Assembly: GCA_036346275.1 (NCBI GenBank)
Contig: CM070726.1
Span: 32,275,410 to 32,339,409 of the forward strand
Origin: Otatea glauca
Taxonomy: Eukaryota > Streptophyta > Magnoliopsida > Poales > Poaceae
Direction: 5' to 3'
Length of the DNA stretch: 64,000 nt
This document shows positions 9,640 through 21,791 of the stretch, piece after piece (the first letter of the stretch is position 1; every line of letters starts with the position of its first letter). The position numbers were made by a program, and so were the translations under genes. The notes under the pieces were generated by a model. It did no database searches, was not told the DNA's origin, and worked only from the letters and a program-made list of their open reading frames with translations.

Positions 9640-12600
9640 ATGAATAACACTAATGTTGTCGTTTACTTGAACAACATTGAGCAGCTCACTAGAACAAACT
9701 TTCCTTCTTGGAAGGAGAGGATTTTGATTGTCCTTAGTGTCATGGACTTGGACTATGCATTACGTGAGGATGCTCTCGTAGCTCCTTCCGCTGATGATGA
9801 GAGTTTCACTGAAAAAAGAAACTCTATGACTTAACAGCGAAAAAGTGGGAGCAGTCCAACCGCTTGTCCTTGATGATTATGAAGAGCACCATATCTGTAG
9901 CGATAAGGGGAGCAATCACTGAATCCGATAATGCTAAGTAGTACTTGGCCTCAGTTGAGGAACAATTTAAGGGCTCCTCAAAAGTTTATGCTAGTACTTT
10001 AATCATGAAGATGCTAACCACTAAGTATGATGGCTCTAGTAGTGTTCGTGAGTATATCATGATGATGACTGGTATGGCTGCTAAACTTAAGGGCATGGAC
10101 ATGGCCATTTCTGATGGTTTCTTGGTCCATTTTATTATGACCTCCCTTCCTTCTGAGTTTAATGCATCTAAGATTAATTATAATACTCAGAAGTAGCAAT
10201 GGACTATGAGCGAGTTGATCGCCATGTGTGTCCAAGAGGAGGAGAGGCTTAAGGCTGAGAAAAAAGACCAAAATTTCCATGTTGGTCATGGCAAAAGGAA
10301 ATTCCAAGGGGAATCTAAGTCCAAAAAGAAGCTGTATTTTTCTCCTAAGGCTAAGTCAAGCAAGCCAAAGCTAAAGGAGAAAGCCCCTGCTGCATCTAAC
10401 TCTACTTCTGATGGGCCCATCTGTCGTTTATGTAAGAACAGTGGGCACATTCACAAAGATTGTGTGGGCTTCATGAAGTGGCTTGCCAAGAAGGGTAATG
10501 GCATAATTTCTACTGTTGATGAAACCCTTTTTGCTAATTTTTTTCCTAATACCTGGTGGATTGATTCTGGTGCCATTGTGCACGTTTCTAATTCATTGCA
10601 AGGATTCCTTACTGTGAGGACACTAAGAAAGCGGGAGCAAAGTCTTAGAGTTGCTAATGGAAGGGAGGCTGAAGTTGAAGCCATTGGCATACTACCATTA
10701 GCATTAGATAGTGGCTTCACCCTTCATTTAAATAATGTTGTTTATGTTCCCACCATGAGGAGGAACCTTATTTCTGTTTCTCTTTTGGATGATGATGGAT
10801 ACATTTGTACTTTTGGGAATAATAAATGCACTATGAGTTTTAATTCCAATAATGTTGGTCTCGCAACTCGACTTGACAAACTCTATATGCTTCCTTTCTC
10901 TAAATTTCTTGTGTCAATGAATATGTGCGATGTCACCAATAAGCGAAAGAGAACTATAAGTGATGAGACTTCATCGAAATTGTGGCATTGTTGTCTAGGT
11001 CACATTTCGAAGGGGAGAATGGAACGTCTCATTAAGGAAGAGGTACTCCATCCATTAGACTTCTCTGACTCAAACCACTGTATTAACTATATTAAGGGGA
11101 AATATGTAAAACAAATTAAGAAAGGAGCCACACGAAGCACATGAATCTTAGAATTAATCCACACTGATATATGTGGATCATTTCCTATAACTTCAGTGGA
11201 TGGGTATGACTCCTTTATCACATTCACTAATGATTTCTCCCGTTATGGTTATATTTTTTCCATTCGTGATCGATCTGAATCACTCAATAAGTTTAAAATA
11301 TTTAAGGTTTAAGAAAAAAATCAGCATAGTTTAAAGATTAAGGTAGTGAGATCAGATCGTGGAGGAGAATATTATAGGAGACATGCTCCTTATGGACAAA
11401 TTCCAAGTCCATTTGCTAAGTTTCTTTCAGAAAATGGCATAATAGCCCAATATTCAACACCTGGTGAACCTCAGCAAAATGGAGTAGATGAAAGACGCAA
11501 CCGCACCCTTATGGATATAGTGCGCAGCATGATGAGTTACTCCAGTTTACCAGTTAGTTTGTGGATGTCAGCATTAAAGACAGCCGCACATATACTTAAT
11601 CGGGTTCCCAGTAAATCAATGCCTAAGACACCTTATAAATTATGGACTGTGAGGAAACCGAGTTTAAAATACTTACGTGTGTGGGGTAGTCCTGTTGAAG
11701 CTAAAACTTTAATCCACATATTGGAAAATTAGATCCTAAAACAGTAAGTTGACATTTTATTGGATATCCTGAAAGATCTAAGGGGTATTGATTTTATTGT
11801 CCAGATCGTGTCACTAAATTTGTGGAAACCCGACATGTTGTATTTTTAGAGAATGATGAAATCAATGGAAGCTCAGAGGCTACGAAAATAGATCTCGAGG
11901 AGATTCGAACTTATGTACCATTATCGATAATTCAAGAGACTATTCTTCCTGTGCCTCATTCAGTTATACCTCCAGCTGAGAATCCTGGAGTTAACCCCCC
12001 AACTGAGAATTCTAGGATCAACAGTACAGCACCTAATGATGAGCCTCAACAGCCCTCTGTGATAATTAATGAACCACTAAGAAGATCACAGCAGGACAGA
12101 AGCCGAATGATTATGTCGTATACATGAATGAAGATGTGAATGACATAGGGAAAGTAGACGATTCTACCTCAATTGAGGCCATGATGACTAAAGATTCACC
12201 CAAGTGGCTTGAGGCCATGCAGGATGAAATTAAGTCTATGAGTATTAATGATGCCTGGGGTTTAGTAGAAATCCCTGATAGAGTCAAAATAGTAGGCTGT
12301 AGATGGGTCTACAAAACTAAGCATGACTCTAAGGGAACTATCAAAAGATTCAAGGCAAAGCTTGTAGCAAAAGGGTTTACACAAAGAGATGGGATTAAAT
12401 ATGTTGATACTTTCTCTCCCATCTCAAAGAAAGATTCACTAAGAATTGTCATGGCGCTTGTTGCTCATTATAATTTAGAGCTACATCAGATGGATGTTAA
12501 AACCGCATTCCTTAATGGTGACTTGCATGAAAATGTTTACATGGCTCAACCGAAAGGTTTTGTTGTGGAAGGCAAGGAACATATGGGATTCGACATAAGA

Positions 12601-13726
12601 AATCCATCTATGAATTAAAACAAGTGTCTAGACAATGGTACCTTAAGTTCGATGAAATCATAAGAAATTTTGGTTTCAAAGAAAATAAAGTGAACAATTG
12701 CATATACATTAAGACTAAGGGGAGCAAATTTACTATCTTAGTGCTTTATGTGGATGATGTCTTATTGGCTAGTAATGATAAGGATATGATGTATGAGACC
12801 AAGAGATTTCTTTCCGCTAATTTTGACATGAAGGATCTTGGTGATGCCTCTTATGTTTTGGGTATTGAGATTCACCGAGATAGGTCCAAAGGGGTATTAG
12901 GCTTATCCCAAAAGGCATACATTGACAGAGTGCGTAAGATATTTAATATGCATAACTGCTCTGCCACGCCTGCTCCTATTGTTAAGGGCGATAAGTTTGG
13001 AACATTCCAAAGTCCAAGGAATCAATTAAAAGCTGATCAGATGAAGGGGATTCCTTACGCTTCAGCTGTCGGAAGCATTATGTATGCTCAAGTTTGTACT
13101 CGCCCTAATTTAGCATTCATAACCGGGATGCTTTGCAGATATCAATCAAATCCAGGGTTGGACCACTGGAAAGCCATTAAGAAAGCTTTGCGTTATATGC
13201 AGGGCACTAAGCATTACATGCTCACATATAAGAAGTCGGATACCCTTGAGGTTGTGGGTTATCCAGAAGCTGACTTTGCAGGTTGTGTTGATACTAAGAA
13301 ATCCACATCAGGTTATATCTTCACACTTGCGGGAGGAGCTATTTCATGGAAAAGCTCCAAACAATCACTTACTGCATCATCAACGATGCAGGCTAAGTTT
13401 GTGGCATGTTATGAGGCTACTGGGCAGGCTGTATGGCTTAAGAATTTTATCCCGGGATTAAGAGTGGTAGACAGCATATCCAAACCACTACCTATATACT
13501 GCAATAATTTGGACGTAGTTTTCTATTTGAGTAACAACAAGTCAAGTTGTGCTGCCAAACACATTGACATTAAGTATCATGTTGTGCAAGATAGAATCCA
13601 GGATCAGACAATTGATGTTAAGATATAAGTACTAAGTCTATGCTTGCGGATCCGCTTACTAAAGGCTTACCACCCAATCTCTTTCGAGGGCATGTTACCG
13701 ACATGGATTTATTGGAAAGCCTCTGA
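9640..13726 (+). pseudogene. Copia gag-pol polyprotein, broken
   Basis: The gag part starts at 9640 (MNNTNVVVYLNNIEQL). A CCHC zinc knuckle (C-x2-C-x4-H-x4-C, CRLCKNSGHIHKDC) lies at 10422-10463. The aspartic protease motif WIDSGA follows near 10557-10574. The integrase zinc-binding region has lost a cysteine (CINY where CxxC is expected), and the core keeps HTD, SDRGGEY and an E near 11490. Reverse transcriptase has YVDD at 12747-12758. In the RNase H region, TASSTM is followed by Q and K where acidic residues are usual. The tail ends with a stop at 13724-13726. Stops or frameshifts fall near 9834, 9939, 10194, 11144, 11311, 11732, 12125, 12600 and 13626, so no functional polyprotein can be made from this copy. 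Confidence 0.93.
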
Positions 13727-13910
13727 TTCTGAAAATAAGGACCATAAGTATAAAATCAACTCCCGTTAAGAATAAGTAATTATCCTATCGAGATAGAATA
13801 ATGCACTATAGATACTGGGGTTGCAGCGGTGCTTAAATTAATCGTTGTAATACATTATCTTAGTATATTGTTTTGTTGAGTATGGACTTATGATATTAGC
13901 CTTTCGATCA

Positions 13911-13920
13911 ACTGGGAGAA
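13911..13920 (+). other. Polypurine tract of copia element
   Basis: ACTGGGAGAA immediately before the 3' LTR, the usual plus-strand priming site. Confidence 0.75.
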
Positions 13921-14373
13921 TGTTGGTTACGATCTTGGCTTGAACTAACAGAGCCGAAATTTAAGAGGCTAGGCCCACCTTCTTGCGCTCTAATCAGGAG
14001 CACACCAACAGAAATTTGGTTTGGCCCTGATAGCCAGCGCCACAATTAAAGGGAAGGAGCCGGCACTCGTTTGATTAAGTTTTTGCACTCAAGTTGCTTC
14101 TTCCCGACACACCCATCTGATCTAGGGTTTTTGGCACAAAGCTATCGAAGATCCTCACCATCACTGTGAAAATCACGGTGCTCCCTCTTTCTTCATCGTG
14201 CATTAGTTCCATCGCGTGTCTACCGCCTTCGGATTTTCTTCACGACCAAAGAACACTAATGGCATCATCTTCATCCATTCCGGGTTAGTTTCTAATGTTT
14301 AATTTCCGCATTATGGTTTTGGTGATCATGACTTAAGGCTAGTTCATGTTTTAGTTAAACCCTAAGTCTAACA
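13921..14373 (+). repeat. 3' LTR of copia element
   Basis: A 453-bp repeat, TGTTGG...CTAACA. It is the undeleted form of the LTR and is followed by the target duplication ATAAT. Confidence 0.93.
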
Positions 14374-14378
14374 ATAAT

Positions 14379-14731
14379 ATGATACCTGAAGTAGGTGTCT
14401 AGGTGGAAATTCTAAATGGATTAATACGATCTTGCGAGACATTCTATGAAATATAGCATGTGCATAATTATGTCTAAGAGAATGAAACTGAACATAGCAA
14501 ATTCTTATGTACATCAGTAATATGGCAGATGTAATATCTGCATTAATAACAATATATTTGATGAATATGGTAGATGGAAGATCTCAGTGAAACCTTTTGT
14601 TTACCTTTTGAACCAAAAAGGAAACTTCTCTTTCATTTTCATCATAGAAATCGACAACAATCACACGCATATGATGTTTGGCCATTATGGAAGCAAGTGA
14701 ACACCTAGTAAAGTAAAAATAACAAAGAACA
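14379..14731 (-). other. Possible disrupted host-gene exon(s), minus strand
   Basis: On the minus strand a 100-base open segment (14605-14704) is preceded by a good acceptor (pyrimidine-rich, ..TTTACTAG) and followed by GTAAAC. It would encode a charged peptide containing MAKHHMRVIVVDFYDENE. The copia element and the solo LTR lie on either side, so any gene here is broken up. I do not recognise the protein. It may instead be chance. Confidence 0.3.
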
Positions 14732-17700
14732 TGTAACATCCCAAAATTTGTCTTTATTATTAATTTATTGCTATTTGTACATTTTGTGATTTTTCTGGAT
14801 TTATTGGATTTTTTGGGATTTATTTGAATTTATTTCAAATTAAGTATATTGGCCTTTTTAGAAAAATAATTATATATAGATAAAATTTATATAATTTTTT
14901 TCCCTAAATATTTTATTTGAGTTAAAAATGTCTCAAAGTATTTTTGGGAATTTTTATGGATTTTTCCTAATAATTTTTATTGCCTAAAACTAATTAAGGT
15001 AATTTTTGTCATTATTTTAACTAAAAATCAGCAAAAATCAAAACAGTAACGGGCCGAGCCCATTATTGCACATGTGATCCATTTGGCCTGGTTTTGAGAG
15101 TCGGAATGTGGGCCATAGGATTTAGATCGAATGGCTACGATTTATTAGTGAGATTTCCTATTCATTCTAGCACTAGCGACCGTCGGATGACGATCGAAGG
15201 GTGGAGAGTGGGGCGTATCGGTTCGGGTCTCTTCCAAATCCATGCCGTTGCGGAAGACGCGTGTTCGGTTAGGATTGTACAGGGTTCAGAGTGTGTCGTG
15301 ACCGTCCGATCGTCATCGCACGAAGCAGCGTTGTCGTCCTCGCGATGAACTCGGAGCCGTGGCCGCCATGGACTCAAGGTCCAAGTCGGCGCCGGAGAGG
15401 GCTAGTGCGGCTATAAAGGTGCACGTTGGGGTCGCCAGGAATCAAGAAGTTGAAGCCCCAAGGTTGCACCGCGAGGTCCAAAGCCAAGTCGAGCGCCGCC
15501 ATAAGGAAGAAAACGTCGATTCACCGTCGTCAAGTCGTCAAAGAGCCTGAAACATGCCGCATCCGCTTCGCCATCATCCAGAGCACCTTTTGCGCACCGT
15601 TGTTCCACCGGATCACCGCTGGAGAGGAGGTTCACCGCGAAGACCATCGTTGCTAGAGAAGAAGGTCGCGCCGCCGTCGAACTAATACACGAACTCAAGA
15701 TCTGATCGCGTCAGGAGGTAGGCGAGGTGATGAGCTCACCATAGGTGGTCTCTTCGATCGCCGTCGGTGACCCTAGGGTTGCGCGTGCCACCGTCTGACG
15801 TGGGTTGACGCTTCGTCGACATGTGGCAGCCACGTAGGCGAGGTCACTGAGGTGGCGCTTGCGTGGCGAGTTACGTGTGCGTCGCTATGGCACTGAGTCA
15901 GCACAGCGCGGGTACCGTGTGTCAGCGATCCAAGTCCGTGTGGACTGGATGCACCGTGGATCGATGAGGTTCATGGACTGTGTCCATGGACCGAGGGACA
16001 CGTGTTGGCATCCGGTTGGCTTGGGCAGGGTTGACGTCCGTATGACGTCACGTTGACGCGATAAATCGAGTTTTTGAAATAAAATAATTTCAGGTTTTTA
16101 TGATTTTTGAATCTTTCACAAGCCCGTTCTCCCTCATACGAGCTCCGATTGAGGTGATTCAAATTTCTAAAAAAAATCAAAATTGAGATATATCTAATTA
16201 TGAATTTTATTTGATTTTTGGAGTTCATGTGCTCTCTGTTTTGGTATTTATTTTGCTTTTTCTCTAGTTTCGCGTAGATATCGAATTGTGTGAAATGCCT
16301 GAGGAGGAATAGTTGATTCAAGACCAAGATCTAGAGCAAGAATAAGGGCTTTTCTAAGGCAAGTTGTGCTTTGATCATGTTGAACCAAGTTTGCAAAATT
16401 GCTATATTGTCTTTACACTATTACATGTTATTTTATGCGTATAACTGTTTCAAATTAAATTGGGATTTAGCTAATCTACCTACTTGATTTATATCCTACC
16501 TTGTCATTTGTACACCATGATTTATTTGTCACCCTAAGATGGTTTATTATTAGTTGGTTATTATTAGCAATCAATATGGGTTGGTTAGACCGTGTTTAGT
16601 ATGCTTAGCCATACCACGTATACCACATGTCTTTTGCAATATCAAAAGTGAATCTTGATTAATGAAATATGGAACATGTTTATGAAAGGTGTGTCGGGTG
16701 CTGTCACACAATGATGTTGAGTTATAGTGACATATGTCACGAAACGACGTTGACTTGTTGATGGCACGTGGTGCATGGTAATCAACTGGGGTGGTAAATA
16801 ATTTAGATTGGGGCAAGTGGTAAGCGGCAGCGTGCCAAGGTGGGTCAGGAATAACAGAGGGTTTGTGGAAGTCTTGCCTCGGTCATCTTATGGACTTAAC
16901 CTTGCGAGCCTTTGAACTGAGTCAATCATGCAACCACATAATCTGGAATGGGACAGACCTAACAGTAGGATTATCGATATCTTGATATATGATTCCTCAG
17001 GTGGATAATCACACAGAAGCGTGCATACATGGAAGTGTGGTTATAGCGGAGGATGTGGCGTTACACATCAATCTAACGGTTTGTCGGTCCTATCCTTCTC
17101 CTCCGCTAAGGGAAGGTGTAGTGTATGGCTTACCGGGAGGGTCAATGTTAGGATAAAGGTTTCCGAAGGGTTTTGTCATGACCACTCGTCTTTGTGGTGT
17201 ATGGTTATGTCGTGTGGGTAAAGTGCATAACCTCTGTAGAGTGTAAAATCTATTTGGATAGCCGTGCTCGCGGTATTGAGCAATGCTCGGGGATTACAGT
17301 CAAGGGTTAGATTTTATTAAATGAAAACCTGGATGGGAATGCTGGATGCTGTTATTGAAAGTTGGAACTTGACTTAGATTGAATAAATTGGTTTACCTGA
17401 AATGCTAAAATTACTATTTATTGTTATTTGTTTTACTGTCTTTATAATCTATTTATTGTACTTGTTCATAAATGATGCTTTGCTGCAAAATAGCCATGTT
17501 AGCCATTCTTTTGGAATAAGCCTTGCATATAGTTATATAGAATTGCATTCTGTGCACAACTTGTTGAGTGCTTTAAGTACTCACCCTTGCCAACATCAAC
17601 ATCACCAGTGAGGAGTCTACACCAGCTTTGGAGGAGGTGTTCCAGGAGGACACGAATATTTAGGGGCGAGCCTTGTTAGTTGCCTGTGGTATAGTGAGGG

Positions 17701-17941
17701 GTTTATCAATGTTTTCATTCCACTGCAGTTTAATTTGTTATTTAGCCTTGCGGGGCATAATCATGTAAGTTTGACCATAAGGTCAGTCAATAATTTAATA
17801 TTTAATATATGATGTCTTTTGTTATATTTTCGCTATGTATGATTGTAGTATTCATCTATGTTGAGCCTATGTGCACTAGTGTGATCCCTGACTAGTGTAG
17901 TATACACAGAGGGTTCGGATTTGCATATTCGGGTCCCGACA
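14732..17941 (+). mobile_element. Solo LTR of TGTAACATCCC gypsy family (copy A)
   Basis: A 3210-bp LTR beginning TGTAACATCCC and ending GGGTCCCGACA. The flanks GAACA (14727-14731) and GAATA (17942-17946) match at 4 of 5 bases, consistent with a target duplication. No internal element is attached, so it is a solo LTR produced by recombination. A TATA box lies at 15412-15418. Landmarks shared with the full-length element include the dyad GAGTG..GTACTC (17566-17582) and the GTGTGCACTAG-type stretch near the end. ORFs inside it (such as 15094-15348 and 17021-17221) are LTR sequence, not genes. Confidence 0.9.
15412..15418 (+). promoter_or_regulatory. TATA box of solo LTR A
   Basis: TATAAAG at the position corresponding to the TATAAAA boxes of the other two plus-strand copies of this LTR. 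Confidence 0.6.
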
Positions 17942-17946
17942 GAATA

Positions 17947-19541
17947 GATTTAGCCATAACATAATCAATGTAAATGCTTACTTTGCAACAATGCTAAAAC
18001 AGGTATAACCAGCGCATTAGCATCTACATGGTAATTGTCAATAACATATTTCATTGTTTATCATACCAATGGCAATACACAACACAAAATGGAGATGATA
18101 CACAGAGATGAGTATAGTTTGTTGGGTGACCTATAATCACTTCTATGAAGGAGCTAGAGATTGCATCTGAATTTACTATAACAAAACGTAAAATTTGGAG
18201 AAGTTAAACCCTGGTGCAATACAAACTGGTCCAAAGACAATTCAAACTGCTAAGGACACATTCACCTGAATTAATGTATAGATGAATAACACTACAGATG
18301 AGTTGTAGAGGGCAAGCTCAATCATGGATGGAGGGGACATTACCTTGAAATATGCCATAAAGCATGCTAGACATATAGTTATTTGGAACATGCACCAGTA
18401 ATGACATGCACATTAGCATCCAACTATTTAGACCAATCTCAAAGCCACAACTGCTATCATATAGCAGCCCAATGTATTGTCCTTTTCTTAATCCTCCCTA
18501 CAATACCTTCGAAGAAACAACGCAGAGAATGTTCCAATTATGGGCAAAATGTTTCCCCATAATTGTTCTCTGTCCTTGGCTCATCTGGACAAAGAATCAT
18601 ATATTAAACAATTAGCTATGCCTTAAAAGAACAGTATAGAGCAAAGATAAGAATGTGAGCTCAAAAAACATGCATAAGGGATCTGGGTTGCTCAACATTG
18701 GCCAAAGTTGGCTCATAGCTTGCAGTATTCTGTAATTAAAAAAACTGAAGAAAGCTCTTGTGTCTCAACCTCTTAATCCTCCACTGCCACTCCCCATCCC
18801 CTCGCTGCATCTCACAAGAGTTTTCTTTAGTTTTCCCCCTATCTCTCTCTTTTTTTGTGTCATTATATAGGAAAATATAAGGAACTAATTTGCCAAAACA
18901 CTATTTTTCTTGTAGTATAAATGGCAAGTCATTGCTTTTTTTCATCTACACTGTCATCCTCAAATACTTTCTAGCAATCATCCACCCTGCATGAAACAAC
19001 ACAATCTATTAGATCCTAGATAGCTATGGACACTGCACCGAATGGATAGTATGCGTATAACTCATCACAAAAGAAGGCAAGAATGGCACGTGGCACATGT
19101 GCACGAGGTGATGGTAGCCACCTTAATGGAGTCCAGAGCGTACAGTGGCTGGCCTGGATGCAATCAACAACTGGATGTAGGTGTGACGAAGGCTGGTGAC
19201 CCAACCTCAAGCGAGATGAAGGGCAGTGGCCCTGCTGTGCCTCCAGGACAGCACATGCCTGTGCACCCGTTGCTCTAGTCGATAGCGTCATGAAACATAG
19301 GATTCGGATGCCTCCGCCATGGCCCTCTATGTTGCAATGACAGTATGGCCGAGAGGTGGTGCCGGCGAGGACAGCCGAGCAATGACCTAGGCAGCGCAAA
19401 CGGACCAGAGCTAGGGAATAGGGGCAGAGGAAGAGGCTACTTGTTGTCTTGGAGGCTAACGACAACAACCTAAGGCACCGCAGCACTGTCGCACGCCTAG
19501 CGAAAAGAGAAGCTAGGGAGCTAGGATGGAGATGGGCCTAG
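17947..19541. other. Intergenic sequence, possibly decayed minus-strand gene
   Basis: No intact ORF. On the minus strand, 18350-18590 has a long nearly open stretch with one stop and splice-like borders, including VPNNYMSSMLYGIF and, in another frame, EPRTENNYGETFCP. A minus-strand ORF of 156 codons at 19016-19486 has low-complexity composition and no recognisable domain. The sequence just before 19547 continues after 31869, because the gypsy element was inserted between them. Confidence 0.35.
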
Positions 19542-20135
19542 GTAGGTGTAACATCCCAAAAATTTGGCTTAATTAAGTTGTTATTGCTTAAAAGTGCATT
19601 TATGATTTTCTGAAATTTATTTGGATTTTTCTGGATTTATTTGAATTAATTTTAAATTGAGTTTATTGCTTTTTATTCAAATCTATTTAAATCTGTGCAA
19701 AGTTAAAATAAAGTTTTGCCAAAAATATTTTATTTGAGTTCAGAATGTCTCAAAGTATTTTTGAGATTTTTCTGGGATTTTTCCTGATACTTTAATTGCC
19801 TAAAACAAATTAAATGAATTTCAGCAATTATTTTAATTGGAAAACCTTTAAAATCGGGATGAACAGTAGTGGGCTTGGCCCATTTTCCGTGTGAAAGCGG
19901 CCCGGAGCGGCGTGGCCTGTTCGGCCCTTTTTCTAGAAGTTTTATCCCGGCCGTTGGATCCAGATCGAAGGGTTGAGCGCAACGCTGCACGGTTGGGGAT
20001 TTACTTCTATCGTAGCCGTCCGACGGCTACCACGTGTCGCCGATCCGGTCATCGTCTTCGCGTGTCCGTGTCGAACTCGCTCCGTGTCCGCCATGGACTC
20101 ATGGACCAATCGGGCAAGGCAAACGGTCCTAGCGC

Positions 20136-20142
20136 TATAAAA
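20136..20142 (+). promoter_or_regulatory. TATA box of 5' LTR
   Basis: TATAAAA in the context AGCGC-TATAAAA-GGCGAGC, identical in the 3' LTR at 29353-29359. Confidence 0.7.
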
Positions 20143-21188
20143 GGCGAGCACGGCCGCGCAATACCTAAGCAACCAAAACCTAGGTTTAGCCTGTGAGAGC
20201 GCCGTCGATTCGCCGTGATTTCACGAAGTTTGCCGAGCGCCGCGCGACGAAGAACCGCCGATTCGCCGCCGTCAAGCCATCGTGAAGCTCGCGCCTTGAC
20301 GATTCGCCGTGGTTGTTCGAGCACCTGCGCGCGCTAGTTTGGACGAGCATCGCCAGAGGAGGAACTGCGGGAGGCCGTCGCCGACGAAGAAAAGAACGAC
20401 GCCGCCATCGTTTCAGCTCCTCGGAAGAAACCGACCGCGTCATCGATCCGCGCCGCAAGACGATCCGTGAGTATCCACCGACCTCGCCGCCGACGACCCT
20501 AGGGCTCTGTGCCGTCGCCGTCGACGTGGCTTACTGGTTCGTCGCCGCGTGTCACCCACGTGGATGCTAGATCGGACCGGGCAGCGACGTGGCGCTGGCA
20601 TGGCGCGTCGTGGCGAGCTACGCTGGCGCCGGGTCAGCTTGGTGCGGGGCCCGCGTGTCAGAGAGCCTGACCCGTGTGAACCGGGTGCACCGTGGACCCG
20701 ATGAAATTCATGGACTCAGTCCATGGACCAGGGGGGGCACGTGTCAGCACCGGAGCGCCTCGGGCCAGGGCTGACGTCAGCAGGACGTCATGCTTGCGTC
20801 ATAAATCGATTTTTTCAGTATAAAAATAAATCTGTTAAATTCAATTTCGATTTTACGATTTGATATTTATTTCAAACTTCAAAAGGCTATATCTTTTGCA
20901 ATTTAACTCGGATTTGAGTGATTCCAATTTCTAAAAATTTGTAAAATTGAGATCTATTTGAATTTTAATTGATTTTTGGAGTTCATTTGCTCTCTATTTT
21001 GGTATTTATTTGCTTTTCTTCTTCGGTACGCGTAGACGTTGAATTGTGTGACGCTTGGAGGAAGATCCAAAGAAATCAAGAGCAATCTTCGATCAAGATC
21101 AGGACCTATTCCAAGGCAAGTTGTGCTTTGATCATGTTGAACCCATGTTTATAAAATTGCTATGTTTGTTTTACCCTATTGCATATAT

Positions 21189-21791
21189 GTGGGAGCGAAC
21201 CATCTTCGCCACGGGTCTACCGATCCTATAGCTCCGATATAGATTTAAGTAACTTGGCAATGGGCCTCGGAAAAACGGTTTTGGATGGAAGAGGTAGATG
21301 AGAAAGACTTTCCACTTAGAGTCAAGTCCACGCTAGATGACCGATCTTTATGACCTTGAGGAAAATTACCTAGCTCGTATCGCGGAACTAGAACATTTCT
21401 TTGATTGATTCTTGAGAAATAGAGGAGCTATGAGTGCTGTCCACAACCTCTAATGTTCCAAAAGAGATAATCCGTCACTCGCTCCAGAGACCTCAGTACC
21501 GTGCTAACTCCAAGAATTGACCGGACGATAGGGATTTTGAAAAGCTAGAGCTAGAAGAAGGTTTGAAAAGGAACATACTTTGATTGAGAGATTTTGGATA
21601 AGAGTTCATAAAAGGCGTTAGCCAGTTTCAAGGTCCGAAATATACGAGATCACAAACGTAGATTGCTCGCGGCTAAATATGAATTGAGACGAAAGCTTTA
21701 GAATTTTGAAGGCAAAGAATAACCAGTTACACCAAACGATGCAGTCAATACAGCCAAAACCACACCTGTGACCCAAGTTAATTCGCGGGGT
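21189..21791. mobile_element. 603-bp insertion in the 5' LTR
   Basis: This segment is absent from the 3' LTR, where the flanking sequence is continuous (near 30404). It is bordered by TAT on both sides (21186-21188 and 21792-21794), a possible 3-bp duplication. It starts GTGGGAGCG and ends GCGGGGT and has no terminal inverted repeats. Several frames look once-coding, for example DLEENYLARIAELEHFFD near 21351-21405, but with stops. Origin unknown. Confidence 0.75.

Larger units (their letters stand above)
8025..14373 (+). mobile_element. Full-length Ty1/copia retrotransposon, non-functional
   Basis: The element is bounded by LTRs starting TGTTGGTTA and ending GTCTAACA, with an exact 5-bp target duplication ATAAT at 8020-8024 and 14374-14378. 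The internal order is primer site, leader, gag, protease, integrase, reverse transcriptase, RNase H, polypurine tract, which is the copia order. By eye the two LTRs differ at roughly 20-25 positions over their shared 350 bases, so this is not a recent insertion. The coding region is interrupted by stops and frameshifts. The 5' LTR lacks about 95 bases that the 3' LTR has. Confidence 0.95.

Noticed and set aside
9640..13726. Separate genes for each copia ORF
   Set aside because: They are pieces of one gag-pol frame broken by stops and shifts, as shown by domain order.
17021..17221. Short ORF containing GCGVTHQSNGLSVLSFSS that recurs at 63470-63664
   Set aside because: The similarity is explained by both being inside copies of the same LTR. 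It does not indicate a conserved protein.
19016..19486. 156-codon minus-strand ORF
   Set aside because: Cysteine/leucine/serine-rich translation without recognisable motifs, and an overlapping plus-strand ORF; no splice or promoter support.
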